From Asparagopsis taxiformis (taxonomy: Eukaryota; Rhodophyta; Florideophyceae; Bonnemaisoniales; Bonnemaisoniaceae): a stretch of DNA of 64,000 nt. The notes beneath the pieces are model-generated. The model was given only the letters and a program-made list of their open reading frames with translations, was not told the origin of the DNA and ran no database searches. Positions within the stretch are counted from its first letter, which is position 1. Every line of letters begins with the position of its first letter. Of the stretch, positions 54,700 to 64,000 are shown one piece after another. The stretch is from the NCBI GenBank assembly GCA_030407315.1, contig JALQPE010002746.1, positions 18,336 through 82,335 on the forward strand, read 5' to 3'. A program made the translations under genes and the position numbers.

Positions 54700-55464
54700 C
54701 CTGGAGAAATAATTCCCCATTTCTCGTGACTGGGTCTTTCTCGTTTGCAAAGAGGCTTTCCTCTTGATCAAAAAGCGTTTGCAGTTCTTCCCCCATCGAG
54801 CTCGATTCCACTTATCTTCCAGAATCTCAACTGCTGCGGATCCATCCGTGCAACGGCAGGCTCGTATCTCTCAGAACATTGGCACATATGGATGCCAACA
54901 AGAGGTATTCAGTTTCGTAATATACTATAACATGCGTTCCTATGCTCTGCAGAAATCTGGCATCAAACAATGCCTCCCAATCATCTGCACATTCAGAAAC
55001 ATCTCTACTGATCCCACTTTGTCGCGGACGTCCTTCCGCATCATCATTGTATGACGCAACCAACAGTTCCATCGCAAGTTTGCCAGCTCTTTACTCGCCC
55101 TTGGCCTTGCTTACCACCGTCTTTCCTCAGGCATCTGGCATCTGGAATACTCCATTGAAAGTTTTGCGATGTCATTATTGATACGTTGGGCCTGTTGCTA
55201 AATAACCCCATTTCTTATCATTACCCGATATCTCCGTTAACGACCAACGACATATCGCGTCATGTCCTCGATGAAGCTATGATATCTTCAATTCCTGATT
55301 ATCTCCTTTTCGACCTCACCTGAAACTCCACCAGACATGCTCTAATGTTCAGTACATTTGCGGGCCTCCCATTGTACTACTACTTTAAGAATGCCATCGC
55401 AAAATCACGTTCTCCACTTCAAGTCACCGGCTTCATTTCAGACCCGAGAAACATATAGAACAGT
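54700..55464. other. Intergenic, no recognised gene
   Basis: Short frames only. Upstream region of the 762-aa gene; no clear TATA box (ACTTTAAG near 55380 is a weak candidate). Confidence 0.4.
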
Positions 55465-57753
55465 ATGAAGCTGTTCTTCCTATTTCTTTTGCTCTTTCTA
55501 TCGCTGGCATTTTCGCAAGACTGCCCCGAAATTTGTCAAACCGGTCCCGCAGGAGGAATCGATGCGTTCAATGACTGCATTTTATTTTCTGAAGAGGAGT
55601 GTGAGATCACAGACTGTACTGAAGGTGGCGAGGATGGTATGATATGTACCTCTGTCAACCCACCGGAGGCTGCTGTAGACGAAACAGGAGATGCTACCGA
55701 CGACGGGGCTGACATAGCCGACGCTACCGATGACGCTACCGATGACGCTACCGACGACGCTGTCGGTGCCGCTGCAGATTCAATCTGCCCCGAAATTTGT
55801 CAAACCGGTCCCGCAGGAGGAATCGATGCGTTCAATGACTGCATTTTATTTTCTGAAGAGGAGTGTGAGATCACAGACTGTACTGAAGGTGGCGAGGACG
55901 GTATGATATGTACTGCAGTCGTTGTTCCCACACCAACTCCTGAAGCTGCAATGACACCTACGGCTACTCCCGAGGCGACACCCGAGGTTACACCTGCAGC
56001 AACACCAGAGGTGACGCCTGCGGCTACACCCGAGGTTACACCAGAGGCTACACCTGCGGTGTCACCTGCGGCTACACCTGATGACGTGATTGATATAGCA
56101 GGAATGACTCCTGTGGCTACACCTGCTGTCTCACCCGAAGTGACACCAGATGGTGGAGATGACCTGGCCGGAATAACACCTGTGGCGTCACCTGCAGTTG
56201 CACCTGATGACGTGATTGATATAGCAGGAATGACTCCTGTGGCTACACCTGCTGTCTCACCCGAAGTGACACCGGATGGTGGAGATGACCTGGCCGGAAT
56301 AACACCTGTGGCATCACCTGCAGTTACACCTGATGATATGATTGGTATAGCTGGAATGACACCTGCTGGTACACCTGCTGTCTCACCCGAAGTGACACCG
56401 GATGGTGGAGATGACCTGGCCGGAATAACACCTGTGGCATCACCTGCAGTTACACCTGATGATATGATTGGTATAGCTGGAATGACACCTGCTGGTACAC
56501 CTGCTGTCTCACCCGAAGTGATACCGGATGGTGGAGATGACCTGGCCGGAATAACACCTGTGGCATCACCTGCAGTTACACCTGATGATATGATTGGTAT
56601 AGCTGGAATGACACCTGCTGGTACACCTGCTGTCTCACCCGAAGTGGCACCGGATGGTGGAGATGACCTGGCCGGAATAACACCTGTGGCATCACCTGCA
56701 GTTACACCTGATGATATGATTGGTATAGCTGGAATGACACCTGCTGGTACACCTGCTGTCTCACCCGATGCTGGAGTAGGTATGGCGGTAATGACGCCTA
56801 CTGCTGATGATGATGATGGAACCGATGATGCAGACGATGCTGCTGCTGATGATGCAGGTATAGCTTCAGATGGAATCTGCCCTGAAATTTGCCAAACTGG
56901 TCCATCTGGAGGAGTAGATGCATTCAATGACTGCATCTTATTTGCTGAAGATGAGTGTGAGGTCAGAGATTGTACTGCAGATGGCGAGGACGGTATGATA
57001 TGTACTGCTGTCGTTGTAGAAGCTGCTGATGCTGCAATAACACCTATGGCTACACCTGCTGCCACACCTACTATCTCACCCGAGGTGGTACCAGTGGTTA
57101 CACCAGTAGTGATACCGGATGGCGGAACTGATTTGGCTGGAATGACACCTGTTGCTACACCTGCCGCCTCACCCGAGGCGATTCCTGCTGGTGGTGCTGA
57201 CATGGCTGGAATGACACCAGTGGCTTCACCAGCAGTGATACCAGATGGCGGAACTGATTTAATTGGAGGGACACCTGAGGCGATTCCTGCTGGTGGTGCT
57301 GACATGGCTGGAATGACACCAGTGGCTTCACCAGCAGTGATACCGGATGGCGGAACTGATTTAATTGGAGGGACACCTGTTGCTTCACCTGCCGTCTTCC
57401 CTGCTGTGACACCCGATGATGTAAATGTACCAGAGCTTGGTGCACCGGGCGATGGATCCGGAGACGTTCCTACCGCAGCACCAGAAGCTGTAATTGCGGC
57501 TGGTGCAGGCGCTGGTGCTGCTACTGTAACACCGACTGTTTCTCCTGCACCAGATGCTGTCGCAGGTGGTGCTCCAGGAGCTACGGTTACACCGGCACCT
57601 AGCAGATGTCCAGAGATATGCCGAAAGGGACCAGAGGGACCGTTCCGGGCTAGTTTGGACTGTCTCATCGCCAAATATTCCCGATGCGTAGTCAAGCGAT
57701 GTCGATTCGGGTTCATCTGTACGGAGAAGAGATTCATAATTCCACTTTACTAA
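55465..57753 (+). CDS. Large secreted repeat protein with four CPEIC modules (762 aa)
   Basis: Intronless. Signal peptide at residues 1-17, then module 1 (C20-C61), an Asp/Ala-rich spacer with repeated DATDDATDD and module 2 (C108-C149). A Thr/Pro/Val-rich region follows and contains six 42-residue repeats. Then come an acidic spacer (DDDDGTDDADDAAADD), module 3 (C472-C513), a second Pro-rich repeat region (TPVASPAVIPDGG units) and a C-terminal basic module 4 (C715-C755) ending KRFIIPLY. Each module is CPEIC-x13-C-x7-C-x4-C-x9/10-C. Modules 1 and 2 are identical in protein and almost identical in DNA, indicating recent duplication. The layout, disulphide-type modules separated by flexible probably O-glycosylated linkers, suggests an extracellular matrix, adhesive or wall protein; no catalytic motif. 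Opposite-strand long frames are shadows of the repetitive composition. Confidence 0.9.
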   Translation: MKLFFLFLLLFLSLAFSQDCPEICQTGPAGGIDAFNDCILFSEEECEITDCTEGGEDGMICTSVNPPEAAVDETGDATDDGADIADATDDATDDATDDAVGAAADSICPEICQTGPAGGIDAFNDCILFSEEECEITDCTEGGEDGMICTAVVVPTPTPEAAMTPTATPEATPEVTPAATPEVTPAATPEVTPEATPAVSPAATPDDVIDIAGMTPVATPAVSPEVTPDGGDDLAGITPVASPAVAPDDVIDIAGMTPVATPAVSPEVTPDGGDDLAGITPVASPAVTPDDMIGIAGMTPAGTPAVSPEVTPDGGDDLAGITPVASPAVTPDDMIGIAGMTPAGTPAVSPEVIPDGGDDLAGITPVASPAVTPDDMIGIAGMTPAGTPAVSPEVAPDGGDDLAGITPVASPAVTPDDMIGIAGMTPAGTPAVSPDAGVGMAVMTPTADDDDGTDDADDAAADDAGIASDGICPEICQTGPSGGVDAFNDCILFAEDECEVRDCTADGEDGMICTAVVVEAADAAITPMATPAATPTISPEVVPVVTPVVIPDGGTDLAGMTPVATPAASPEAIPAGGADMAGMTPVASPAVIPDGGTDLIGGTPEAIPAGGADMAGMTPVASPAVIPDGGTDLIGGTPVASPAVFPAVTPDDVNVPELGAPGDGSGDVPTAAPEAVIAAGAGAGAATVTPTVSPAPDAVAGGAPGATVTPAPSRCPEICRKGPEGPFRASLDCLIAKYSRCVVKRCRFGFICTEKRFIIPLY
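56074..56770 (+). repeat. 126-bp in-frame minisatellite, five copies plus a partial sixth
   Basis: Units start at about 56074, 56200, 56326, 56452, 56578 and 56704. Each encodes 42 residues (TPDDMIGIAGMTPAG ... DLAGITPVASPAV). The last four are almost identical and differ mainly at one codon (EVT, EVI or EVA before PDGG), so copy number is likely variable between individuals. Confidence 0.95.
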
Positions 57754-57829
57754 TTTCGTTTACACCGTTCGCTCGCCTCCGGCAGAAAGACGCCTTCAAA
57801 AGCTATGAAGCTATCAAAATTTGCTAGAC

Positions 57830-57835
57830 AATAAA
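57830..57835 (+). terminator. AATAAA polyadenylation signal
   Basis: AATAAA about 77 bp after the stop codon of the 762-aa gene. Confidence 0.6.
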
Positions 57836-57839
57836 AACG

Positions 57840-59139
57840 ATACTGTACCTATGAAGGCAAGCTCGTGGAGACATCGGGGTTTGGGCAAGGTGCTCACGTG
57901 GACATCATTTTAATAAGCCACACCAAAAAGGCTGAATAGTTGTGTGCTGCGTCGCGTCATTCGCGATAGCGCAAGCGAAATTTGCTTCGGTTTCAAAAGT
58001 ACACATCGATAGTAATCGTATAAGCGGGCAGCTCATGCAACTTGTAAGCTATCTGGGGTAGATCGATCATGGCATCGCATGACGTGGTGCGTTTTGAAAA
58101 AACTGCATTACCAGTGTTATCTCCCATGTTACGCATAGACAGCTTTGTTTATTCAACTTAGACATGGACCACAAGACAAGTTTATTCGTCACAATTAACG
58201 CTTATCAGCCAGGAGCGTCCAGCGAGAAGCGAGAAATTAGAGGGTTTTGGAAAATTCCCATATGGGAAGTTTATGGGAATTTTGTGGCTAAGCGATTCAG
58301 CAGACTCCACCGTATCTAAAATTAGTAACCAGGGAACAGAAATGTGCTTACAGAATGTTTTCACCGTCGACAGTAAAGTATCGCCGGCGGAGACAGGTTT
58401 TAGTGAAACATCTTTTGAATGTAACACGATGGCATCAAGTGTGACGCCGATCAACCAAAGACAGTTGTCTGTAGTAGACAACAGCAATAGATCATCTTGT
58501 CCGCCACCAATTTATGTGCAGATGCACGCATGCAGTGTTGAGCATGCTTTACGGACACCTGTCTGGTGCCAATGGTCGTCACGCAAACCGTGTTCCGTGA
58601 CTGGGAAATATCCTTCATCTTTACTTTCACATTTTTGTGCTTGTTTACTTCACTTTTCAAATCGCGTTTAAACTGCTTACAGAACTGCTCTATCTCCCCA
58701 TAAACTCAGCATGGTTCAGCGAGTCTACTTTCGGGCTTGCGCCCCCTTTTTTCCGACAAACTTCCCACTGGTGGGTTACCAAAAACCTCTATTGTTAGTC
58801 TCGTGTGATGTGAAACGAGTCGTGTCTCTCGTCTAAAGTTGTTGTTGACTCTACGCATCTTCATACAATCTCGAGGTTTGTCGGGGACGCTATCCTATTG
58901 GGCAATTGTCTTACTTTTGAATCGTGATAAGTTGGAGATTAATGAGGTTTTGAAAAAAATGAAATTGCTTCATTTGCAGAATCCCGACAAGGCGACCATG
59001 TGTTCCCTGAGAGGTGCGGTAACCAGTCCCAAGACATGCTATCTACCTTTGTTCGTTCTGTCAAGTACCATCACGTGTACACGTACTGTAAGCTAAACGG
59101 CACCTATATTAATAAACCACTCGCCGCCTGTCAAAGTCC
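57840..59139. other. No recognised gene
   Basis: A 132-codon plus-strand frame (58273-58671) and an overlapping minus-strand frame (58182-58487) have no motif, and I cannot choose between them. TTCCCATATGGGAA (58254-58267) is a small palindrome within a longer AAAATTCCCAT...ATGGGAATTTT inverted repeat. Confidence 0.35.
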
Positions 59140-59447
59140 GTCGAATTCAAGTTGCTAGTTGTAGCGGTGCCACTGTGCTGGTTCTTTTTATTGCAAGCGG
59201 TTGGTGCTAGAGAGTATTTATAAAACTTGTAACAAGTGATTTTGGTTATAGAGGGAGAACAGATTGGCAGAGATACACTCGAAGGTTCGAATGAACTCAA
59301 GAGTGTGATAGAGGGTGCAACATAAGAGGTACGATATCGATAGTCTCGTCATGTGTCGTGAAATTCGCTAAGGTACGAATTCCATTAATGGAACGTAAGT
59401 GTACTGTAATCACTCTGGTGCACCGTGACAAATTCCACATCCAACAT
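59140..59447 (-). repeat. 3' LTR of this copia element, inner end precise
   Basis: Minus-strand sequence TGTTGGATGTGG starts at 59447, right after the polypurine tract GTGAGGGGGAA (59448-59458). It contains TTTTATAAATACTCTC as promoter and AATAAAAAG as polyadenylation signal. The far end is set only approximately, because no second LTR is in view. Confidence 0.7.
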
Positions 59448-59458
59448 TCCCCCTCACG

Positions 59459-60835
59459 GTGCAGGAGGTGTAATTTGCAGTACTTGTCGATTTTGTGCAA
59501 ATGTAGTACTAACCAAAGCCTTTATTAATGAGTCCGCCTTATTCGTCGCAGATGGAGTGTAGCTGGCTTGAAAATCTTTCTTCTGGATGTGTTCCTTAAC
59601 GAAATGATATCGGATTCCAACATGTTTGACATTGCGTAATCCCTGTACCTCCTTTGTCTATGCTATGCTTCCCAGGTTGTCCTGATAGATGTTAGTTGCA
59701 CTCACCTGCTTGATACCAATATCACTGAGAAAACCACGAATCCATATTACCTGGCGCACACATTCAGACAATGCATTGAACTCTGCCTCAGCCGTAGACA
59801 ATGCTGTAGTAGTCTGTAGTCGAGATGCCCACCATATCGGCACATCATTCACAGTGATGACGATTCCACTGCGTGACATTCTTTTGTGAAGATCCCGAGC
59901 CCAGTCAGAGGCCGACTATGCCTCAAGGATAGCCTTTCCGTTCTTTCCATCAATCTTGATTCCCCATGACGAAGTTGTAATCAAATATTTCACAACTTGC
60001 TTCATCATTCTCCAGTGCTTTTGCTCAGGTTTTGATTGGTACTTTCCGAGCATAGAAACAGCTGAGGCAATATCAGGTCGTGTGCGAGTAGATAGGTACA
60101 GCATTGCACCCAACACTTCTGCGTATGGAACGTTTAACATTTATATCTTAGATTGTTCGGAGCGTTCTTGTTTTGGATCGTATAGGACATGTCCACTGGG
60201 TAATGGCGTTTTGGCAGGGTTAGCATTGCACATATTTGCAGTTCGTATGATCTTATGTGTTAATGCACTCTGTGATATGTGATATCCTGGAGTGGTATTC
60301 ATCACCCGAACCCCAAGGAAAAACTCGCTGGCTCCAAGGTCCGTTATATTGAACCGTCTTGCAAGATCCTTCTTCACAGCACTGAGTAGACTATCACTTC
60401 CAAACAGGGCCAGATCATCAACATATGCCAATATGATAGCAAATCCGAACGATTCAGAACGAATAAAGATACATTCATTGGCTTTAATTGGCCTGAAATG
60501 AATGGAACGCAGAACTGCAGTGAGCTCTTGATACCAAAGCTTCGGTGCCTGCCTTATGCCATATAAAGACTTGGACAACTTAACAGTCTAGCCATTTGCA
60601 CTTGTTATCCCAATAATAGATGGTAGCTTGAGACAAATAGATAGTGTGTCCGGAAGTTTCGCATATAGAAAGGCGTATTGGATGTCTAAGTGACATCTAG
60701 ACCATCCGAATGCAGCTGCCAGAGTGAGTAATAACCTGAAAAGCTCAAAGCATGCAACAGGTGCGTATAGATCTGCATAATTTTCATTGTAGAGACGCTG
60801 AAGATTCCCCCTGGCCACAAGTCTGGCCTTGAAGC
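59459..60835 (-). pseudogene. Copia pol (RT and RNase H), one frame with in-frame stops
   Basis: Everything lies in one phase. FKARLVARGNLQ, YADLYAPVACFELFRLLLTL and HLDIQYAFLYA are followed by TAG at 60588-60590. Then come KSLYGIRQAPKLWYQ, the catalytic AYVDDLALFG and GASEFFLGV. TAA at 60141-60143 precedes YAEVLGAMLYLSTRTRPDI, and TAG at 59916-59918 lies just before SASDWARD. RNase H reads TTTALSTAEAEFNAL; TAG at 59658-59660 follows DNLGSIA, and KHVGIRYHFVKEHI and TNKADSLIKAL complete the C terminus. Four nonsense changes and no frameshift: a copy killed by point mutations. Confidence 0.9.
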
Positions 60836-61520
60836 TGTAGCAGGTAGAAAATCCGCTAGAGCGGCAAACCACCCAACAGGTGTCCCGAGCCTCGGTAGAG
60901 GAAGTGGTAGAGCAGATGAACCTTATAGGTACCCAGCGGGTAGTCTCGTAAGAGAGAAGGTGTCGTTACCCGGAGGGGGTTGTGCGACGAAGGGGTGCTC
61001 ACGCGAGAGGCGTATGGATAGAGCGAGTGACGTAATCCGTCGAGCTGTTGGCTAACCCTAAGGTTTTCCCGGAGAGGGGTTGAACAATAGGTATGCGAAC
61101 ACTGTTCCAATGGGTCGTAATTCCACTTGAGTTTTACGTTACTCTAGAAACCGTGCCTACTGGCTATTCCAGTGGCGTATTTATACTAAGTCTACTGTAA
61201 GCTAGGGTTAGTGGTTAGGAATAAATATCCAGTTATTGACCAACCAGAGCCCAGTTAACGGCACTCGCCTACCCGCGAGGTTATTGCCAGTTAGGCTTAC
61301 ATTGTAATGTACAGCTGGTTAGCTTAAGTTAGAAATTTGCCCCTGTGGGGTCTTGGCCGGGCCGATGGGCCCGGATAGGGTTATTTGTCAGCCTTAGCTT
61401 GTCCCAAGTATGGGAAACACGCCAGTTGGCTGGTGCCTTGTGATTGGCACATCCCTTAAGTGGGTACCCAATAGGGAAGCGACACGCCTCGATCGGCGAG
61501 GACCGCCAGGCGGTACGACA
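60836..61520 (+). repeat. 5' LTR of the family A element (685 bp)
   Basis: TGTAGCAGGTAGAAAATCC to ...GGTACGACA. Same length as the reverse copy at 33168-33852 and clearly similar to 23988-24675. Confidence 0.88.
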
Positions 61521-61537
61521 TGGCCCCCTCCTGAGAG
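61521..61537 (+). other. Candidate primer-binding site
   Basis: TGGCCCCCTCCTGAGAG directly follows the LTR CA end. A PBS normally begins TGG, complementary to the CCA tail of a tRNA. Which tRNA cannot be told here. Confidence 0.55.
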
Positions 61538-62020
61538 ATTTGTCGTCCCGACAAATTTGATCAAATAAAAATTACAATTTTTGGCTGTGGCCGTTGCATT
61601 GTGCAACTCAAAATTTCCCCGCGCGCGGCGCGTGTTCGATAAATTCGTTTAGTCCATCCGACTCTTCCGGCGGTCCACCGACCGTTTCCCATTGGAATCA
61701 ACACTGTTGCAGGTTTCTTATCGATCCCACGCGAAAGAGCGTACTCACCCCTTCGGTGTCCACAGTTTACGAGAGTTCGTGTCCCTTCCGTCATCCCTCA
61801 AAGGGTTTTGCATCCATCTGCAAGATAGTTTACCGCGCAATCGCGTGAGCGGTGCCAACTCGAGGCTTTGAATTCATCTCCCGGCCAATCGCCTTGCGAA
61901 TCCCATTCAGGGTTGCGTTCCCGCGGCTCCCTCTTGGAGATTTAAGCCAATAGGCCATTTTGTCTATCCCGCTTCAGGGTTTTTTAGCAAGTCCTTCCTC
62001 GCCTCTACTGGCTTTTTAAG

Positions 62021-64000
62021 ATGCCCCCTCGCGCTCCGATTCAATTCGAACCTCCGACGAGGAAGGGGACAATATGGGTTCACCCAACCGTCCAACCACG
62101 CGTTCAAGCGTTCGCCGCCCAACCACTCGCCACCAGGCGTCCTCTTCCCGCACCGGGCCACGCCAACGCCGGCAAGTCCTCTTCGCCTCCCGCGACAAGC
62201 GCGCCGATCGCCTCCGCGGCTTCATCGCAAACGCGAACTCGTTCGACTGCCGCCAAGCTTCGGCTGAGACAGCCTCGCCTTCCGGCAAAGTCGTCGGGAC
62301 TCCTTCGCGCTCCGGAGAAGTCGGTTCCTCCCGCTAGGGCAAGTGCACAAGGTGGAACGTCGGTCCAACCGAAAATCCCTGCTTCCCCGAAGCCGTCCAC
62401 ACCCGTGGCCACTGCCAAGCCGTTATCGGCCAAATCCGCCATCGCGTGAAGGCGAACCCGTTAAGGCCACCGGGCCGTCTCCAAAAGGACTATGTCGGTG
62501 CTGCCGAAGAGGTCGTTGAAGTTATTGCCGAGGGGGGCGCTACGCCCAAGCCATTGAGGCAGTCGAATGTTAGGCCTTCGCCAAGCTCCCGGCCGTCGTT
62601 GGCTCGTCCCTCCGCTCCTGCGGTTCGTACCTCTTCTGGTCGTGACGCTTCTGCGAATCCTTACGATGACTATGGTCGCCGCAATCAGCAGATTTTGGCG
62701 GGACGCTCGTAAGCGTAAGGGAAGAAGAGTTGCGTCGCGAAGCCGCTCGTGCGGAAGCGAAAAGGCAGAAGCCGAAAGGGCAGAGGCCGAAAGAGCTAAT
62801 GCTCAGCTTGTCGAGTCGGCTGTAGACCCGTACGCCTCTTCTGGCAAAGTTACCCGGAGTGGGGCTGGTCCCTGTTCCCGTTAATGCATCAGCAGGCGTG
62901 AGGCCGTCGGGCACCGCCCTAGTTGATCCTTACGCTGTTGCGTCCGCGCCCAGCGCCGGCGGTTCCCTCGCATGATACCCTCCTCGGGCGCCTACGCCAA
63001 CTGCCAATTGGCGTTCCTCGGGGGAATTTTATCCAGCTAATGCTGACGAGCTCATGGTGTTTGATTCACAAGCATTGCCGTTTAGGCGTGAGCTGGCTGC
63101 TCCCCGGGAACACTACCCATTCGCGCGACTCCCTCGTAGGGATTTTACCGACCGCCCGCGAAGCGAATTACGTCGCGATATGCTCTTGATGAGTTCCCTC
63201 CGGGGTCAAAGCCACCAGGTGAAAAATGAATGTTGGTCGGCGTATGCCCGTCTCCCTTCGAGTCGCCCGATGCGTCACTTCCGTGTTCCTCATACGCTTT
63301 GTAGCGACAGGACTTTTCTCCTTCATCCCGGGGATGCTCTTTACGTCGAACGTATGAACTGCCGCTTGTTCCAAGAGGATCGTACCAAGGTACCGTAGAG
63401 GACATGCCGATGATTCGGTCCCGCTGGTTTGCGTATCCCCCTCGTCCCGATACGGGTAACTATGAGCATCATATGCGACTTCACGCTAGGGTGACTTCCC
63501 GAATGATGGGGCGTCAAGTGACGGCGAATGACTATCGCGTATTCGCGCACCGTAATGGTAGCTCTGTTGAGCCGGTCCACTAGACCATGAGGGTATCGAG
63601 GGAAGCGTTAGACCCGTTATGGATGATCCCATTTGGGAAGGGCAGTTGGCTCCGCCGATGTGCTTGCCTATCGCCAACCTCCGTCGTTGGTGTATTTCCA
63701 CCATTCCGCTCTTCGCGAAGCGCCCGCCCATGGCGGTTGAATAGACCTCCGGTCGTACTCGAGTGAGAGGGATATCCTAATAGGAATCGAGTTGGCTCGT
63801 ATCGTCGAAACGCGGGGCTTCGTGCCGGTGATGGCTGAGGAACTCGTCAACAGAGTAAGTCGTACCTGGTACGGTCTCGCGGAGGTGCCGCTGTCGGACG
63901 TGGTTCCCATAGCAGGAAGTTACCTGGCACAGTAGTGCGTCGCCTGTTGAAGGTAACCCTTGGGGGTGATGATTATCCTCAAGAGATGGTCAGTACCAAC
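62021..64000 (+). pseudogene. gag-like relic of the family A element, multiple frameshifts
   Basis: From 62021 (MPPRAPIQFEPP) the sequence is much richer in GC and in Pro, Ala, Arg and Ser codons than its surroundings. Coding trace switches phase: GRDASANPYDDYGRRNQQIL (62600s), a helical charged part (REAARAEAKRQ, AERAEAERANAQLVES), then VDPYASSGKV and LVDPYAVAS. It continues as LMVFDSQALPFRREL, MRHFRVPHTLCSDRTF and, in another phase, RSRWFAYPPRPDTGNYEHH, then ELARIVETRGFVPVMAEELV. The Pro/Ala-rich head, coiled-coil and DPY repeats resemble a gag N-terminal region of a large element. No zinc knuckle or pol is reached before the window ends. Identity as gag is inferred from position after the PBS. 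Confidence 0.5.

Larger units (their letters stand above)
59140..60835 (-). mobile_element. 3' half of a Ty1/copia element, cut by an LTR element at 60836
   Basis: Minus-strand order RT, RNase H, polypurine tract, LTR. The coding part starts in the middle of SFKARLVARGN exactly where the LTR family A element begins, so the missing 5' half should lie beyond the right end of the window. Unlike the element at 9-18 kb it belongs to the classical plant/animal-like copia type (YVDD, TAEAE). Confidence 0.85.
60836..64000 (+). mobile_element. LTR family A retrotransposon, 5' end, runs off the window
   Basis: 5' LTR (60836-61520), primer-binding candidate (61521 on), a leader with a hairpin (ATTTGTCG-TCC-CGACAAAT near 61538) and a gag-like coding relic. 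It is inserted in the copia RT; the pentamer left of it is GAAGC (60831-60835), which should recur at the far end if the insertion is intact. Confidence 0.75.

Noticed and set aside
55800..57737. 645-codon minus-strand open frame opposite the 762-aa gene
   Set aside because: It lacks a signal peptide or motif and is a by-product of the repetitive, stop-poor composition of the plus-strand gene.
58273..58671. 132-codon frame downstream of the secreted-protein genes
   Set aside because: No homology, signal peptide or module; an equally long frame lies opposite. Listed only as unrecognised sequence.
59459..60835. Stop codons within otherwise good frames (copia, Ty3, hAT) as a sign of a variant genetic code
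   Set aside because: All three stop codons occur inside the relics, while the host genes end normally at TAA or TAG and contain none internally. Random point-mutation decay is sufficient.

Overview
This window is nuclear DNA from a eukaryote with a repeat-swollen genome. Every credible host gene is one uninterrupted reading frame. TATA-like boxes lie about 85 to 145 bases upstream of the start codons, AATAAA signals follow two genes, and most of the rest is layered transposable-element debris. An intronless serine/alanine-glyoxylate aminotransferase, secreted Cys/Pro/Thr-rich proteins and a mix of Ty3, Ty1, hAT, Helitron and Plavaka-like elements would fit a florideophyte red alga. That is a weak inference; an early-diverging fungus or an oomycete is not excluded.

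Layout. 1-1807: minus-strand Plavaka-like transposase relic running off the left edge. 2.4-5.1 kb: tandem repeats and a Ty1/copia tail. 6.6-7.5 kb: host gene for a secreted Cys-rich protein (minus strand). 9.1-18.3 kb: one old copia element with matching 383-bp LTRs, split by a head-to-head LTR/gag composite, a second LTR-like repeat and a 259-bp terminal-inverted-repeat element. 18.3-27.4 kb: dispersed repeats, a hAT transposase relic and two copies of an ACTGT-rich repeat. 27.6-31.0 kb: a nearly perfect palindrome with 1.6-kb arms, each carrying an intact, identical PHO80-type cyclin gene. 31.8-34.9 kb: solo LTR-like copies and another 259-bp element. 36.7-42.4 kb: an apparently young chromodomain Ty3/gypsy element with nearly identical LTRs but disabled genes. 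43.2-44.1 kb: Helitron Rep relic. 46.1-48.9 kb: two solo LTRs in opposite orientation with target duplications. 51.8-57.8 kb: gene island with the aminotransferase and two secreted proteins sharing a six-cysteine CPEIC module. 59.1-60.8 kb: 3' half of a copia element, interrupted at 60,836 by another LTR retrotransposon that runs off the right edge.

Probable functional host genes are few: the 294-aa, 100-aa and 762-aa secreted proteins, the aminotransferase and the duplicated cyclin. The three secreted proteins share a CPxxC...DC...C...C...C module, joined to Pro/Thr-rich linkers in the two larger ones. They look like a local family of cell-surface or matrix proteins.

The most unusual signals are the cyclin palindrome and a recurring scar made of two closely spaced palindromes (four sites). 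At one of these sites an intact repeat copy in the same window shows that both sides of a junction were copied back in inverted orientation.
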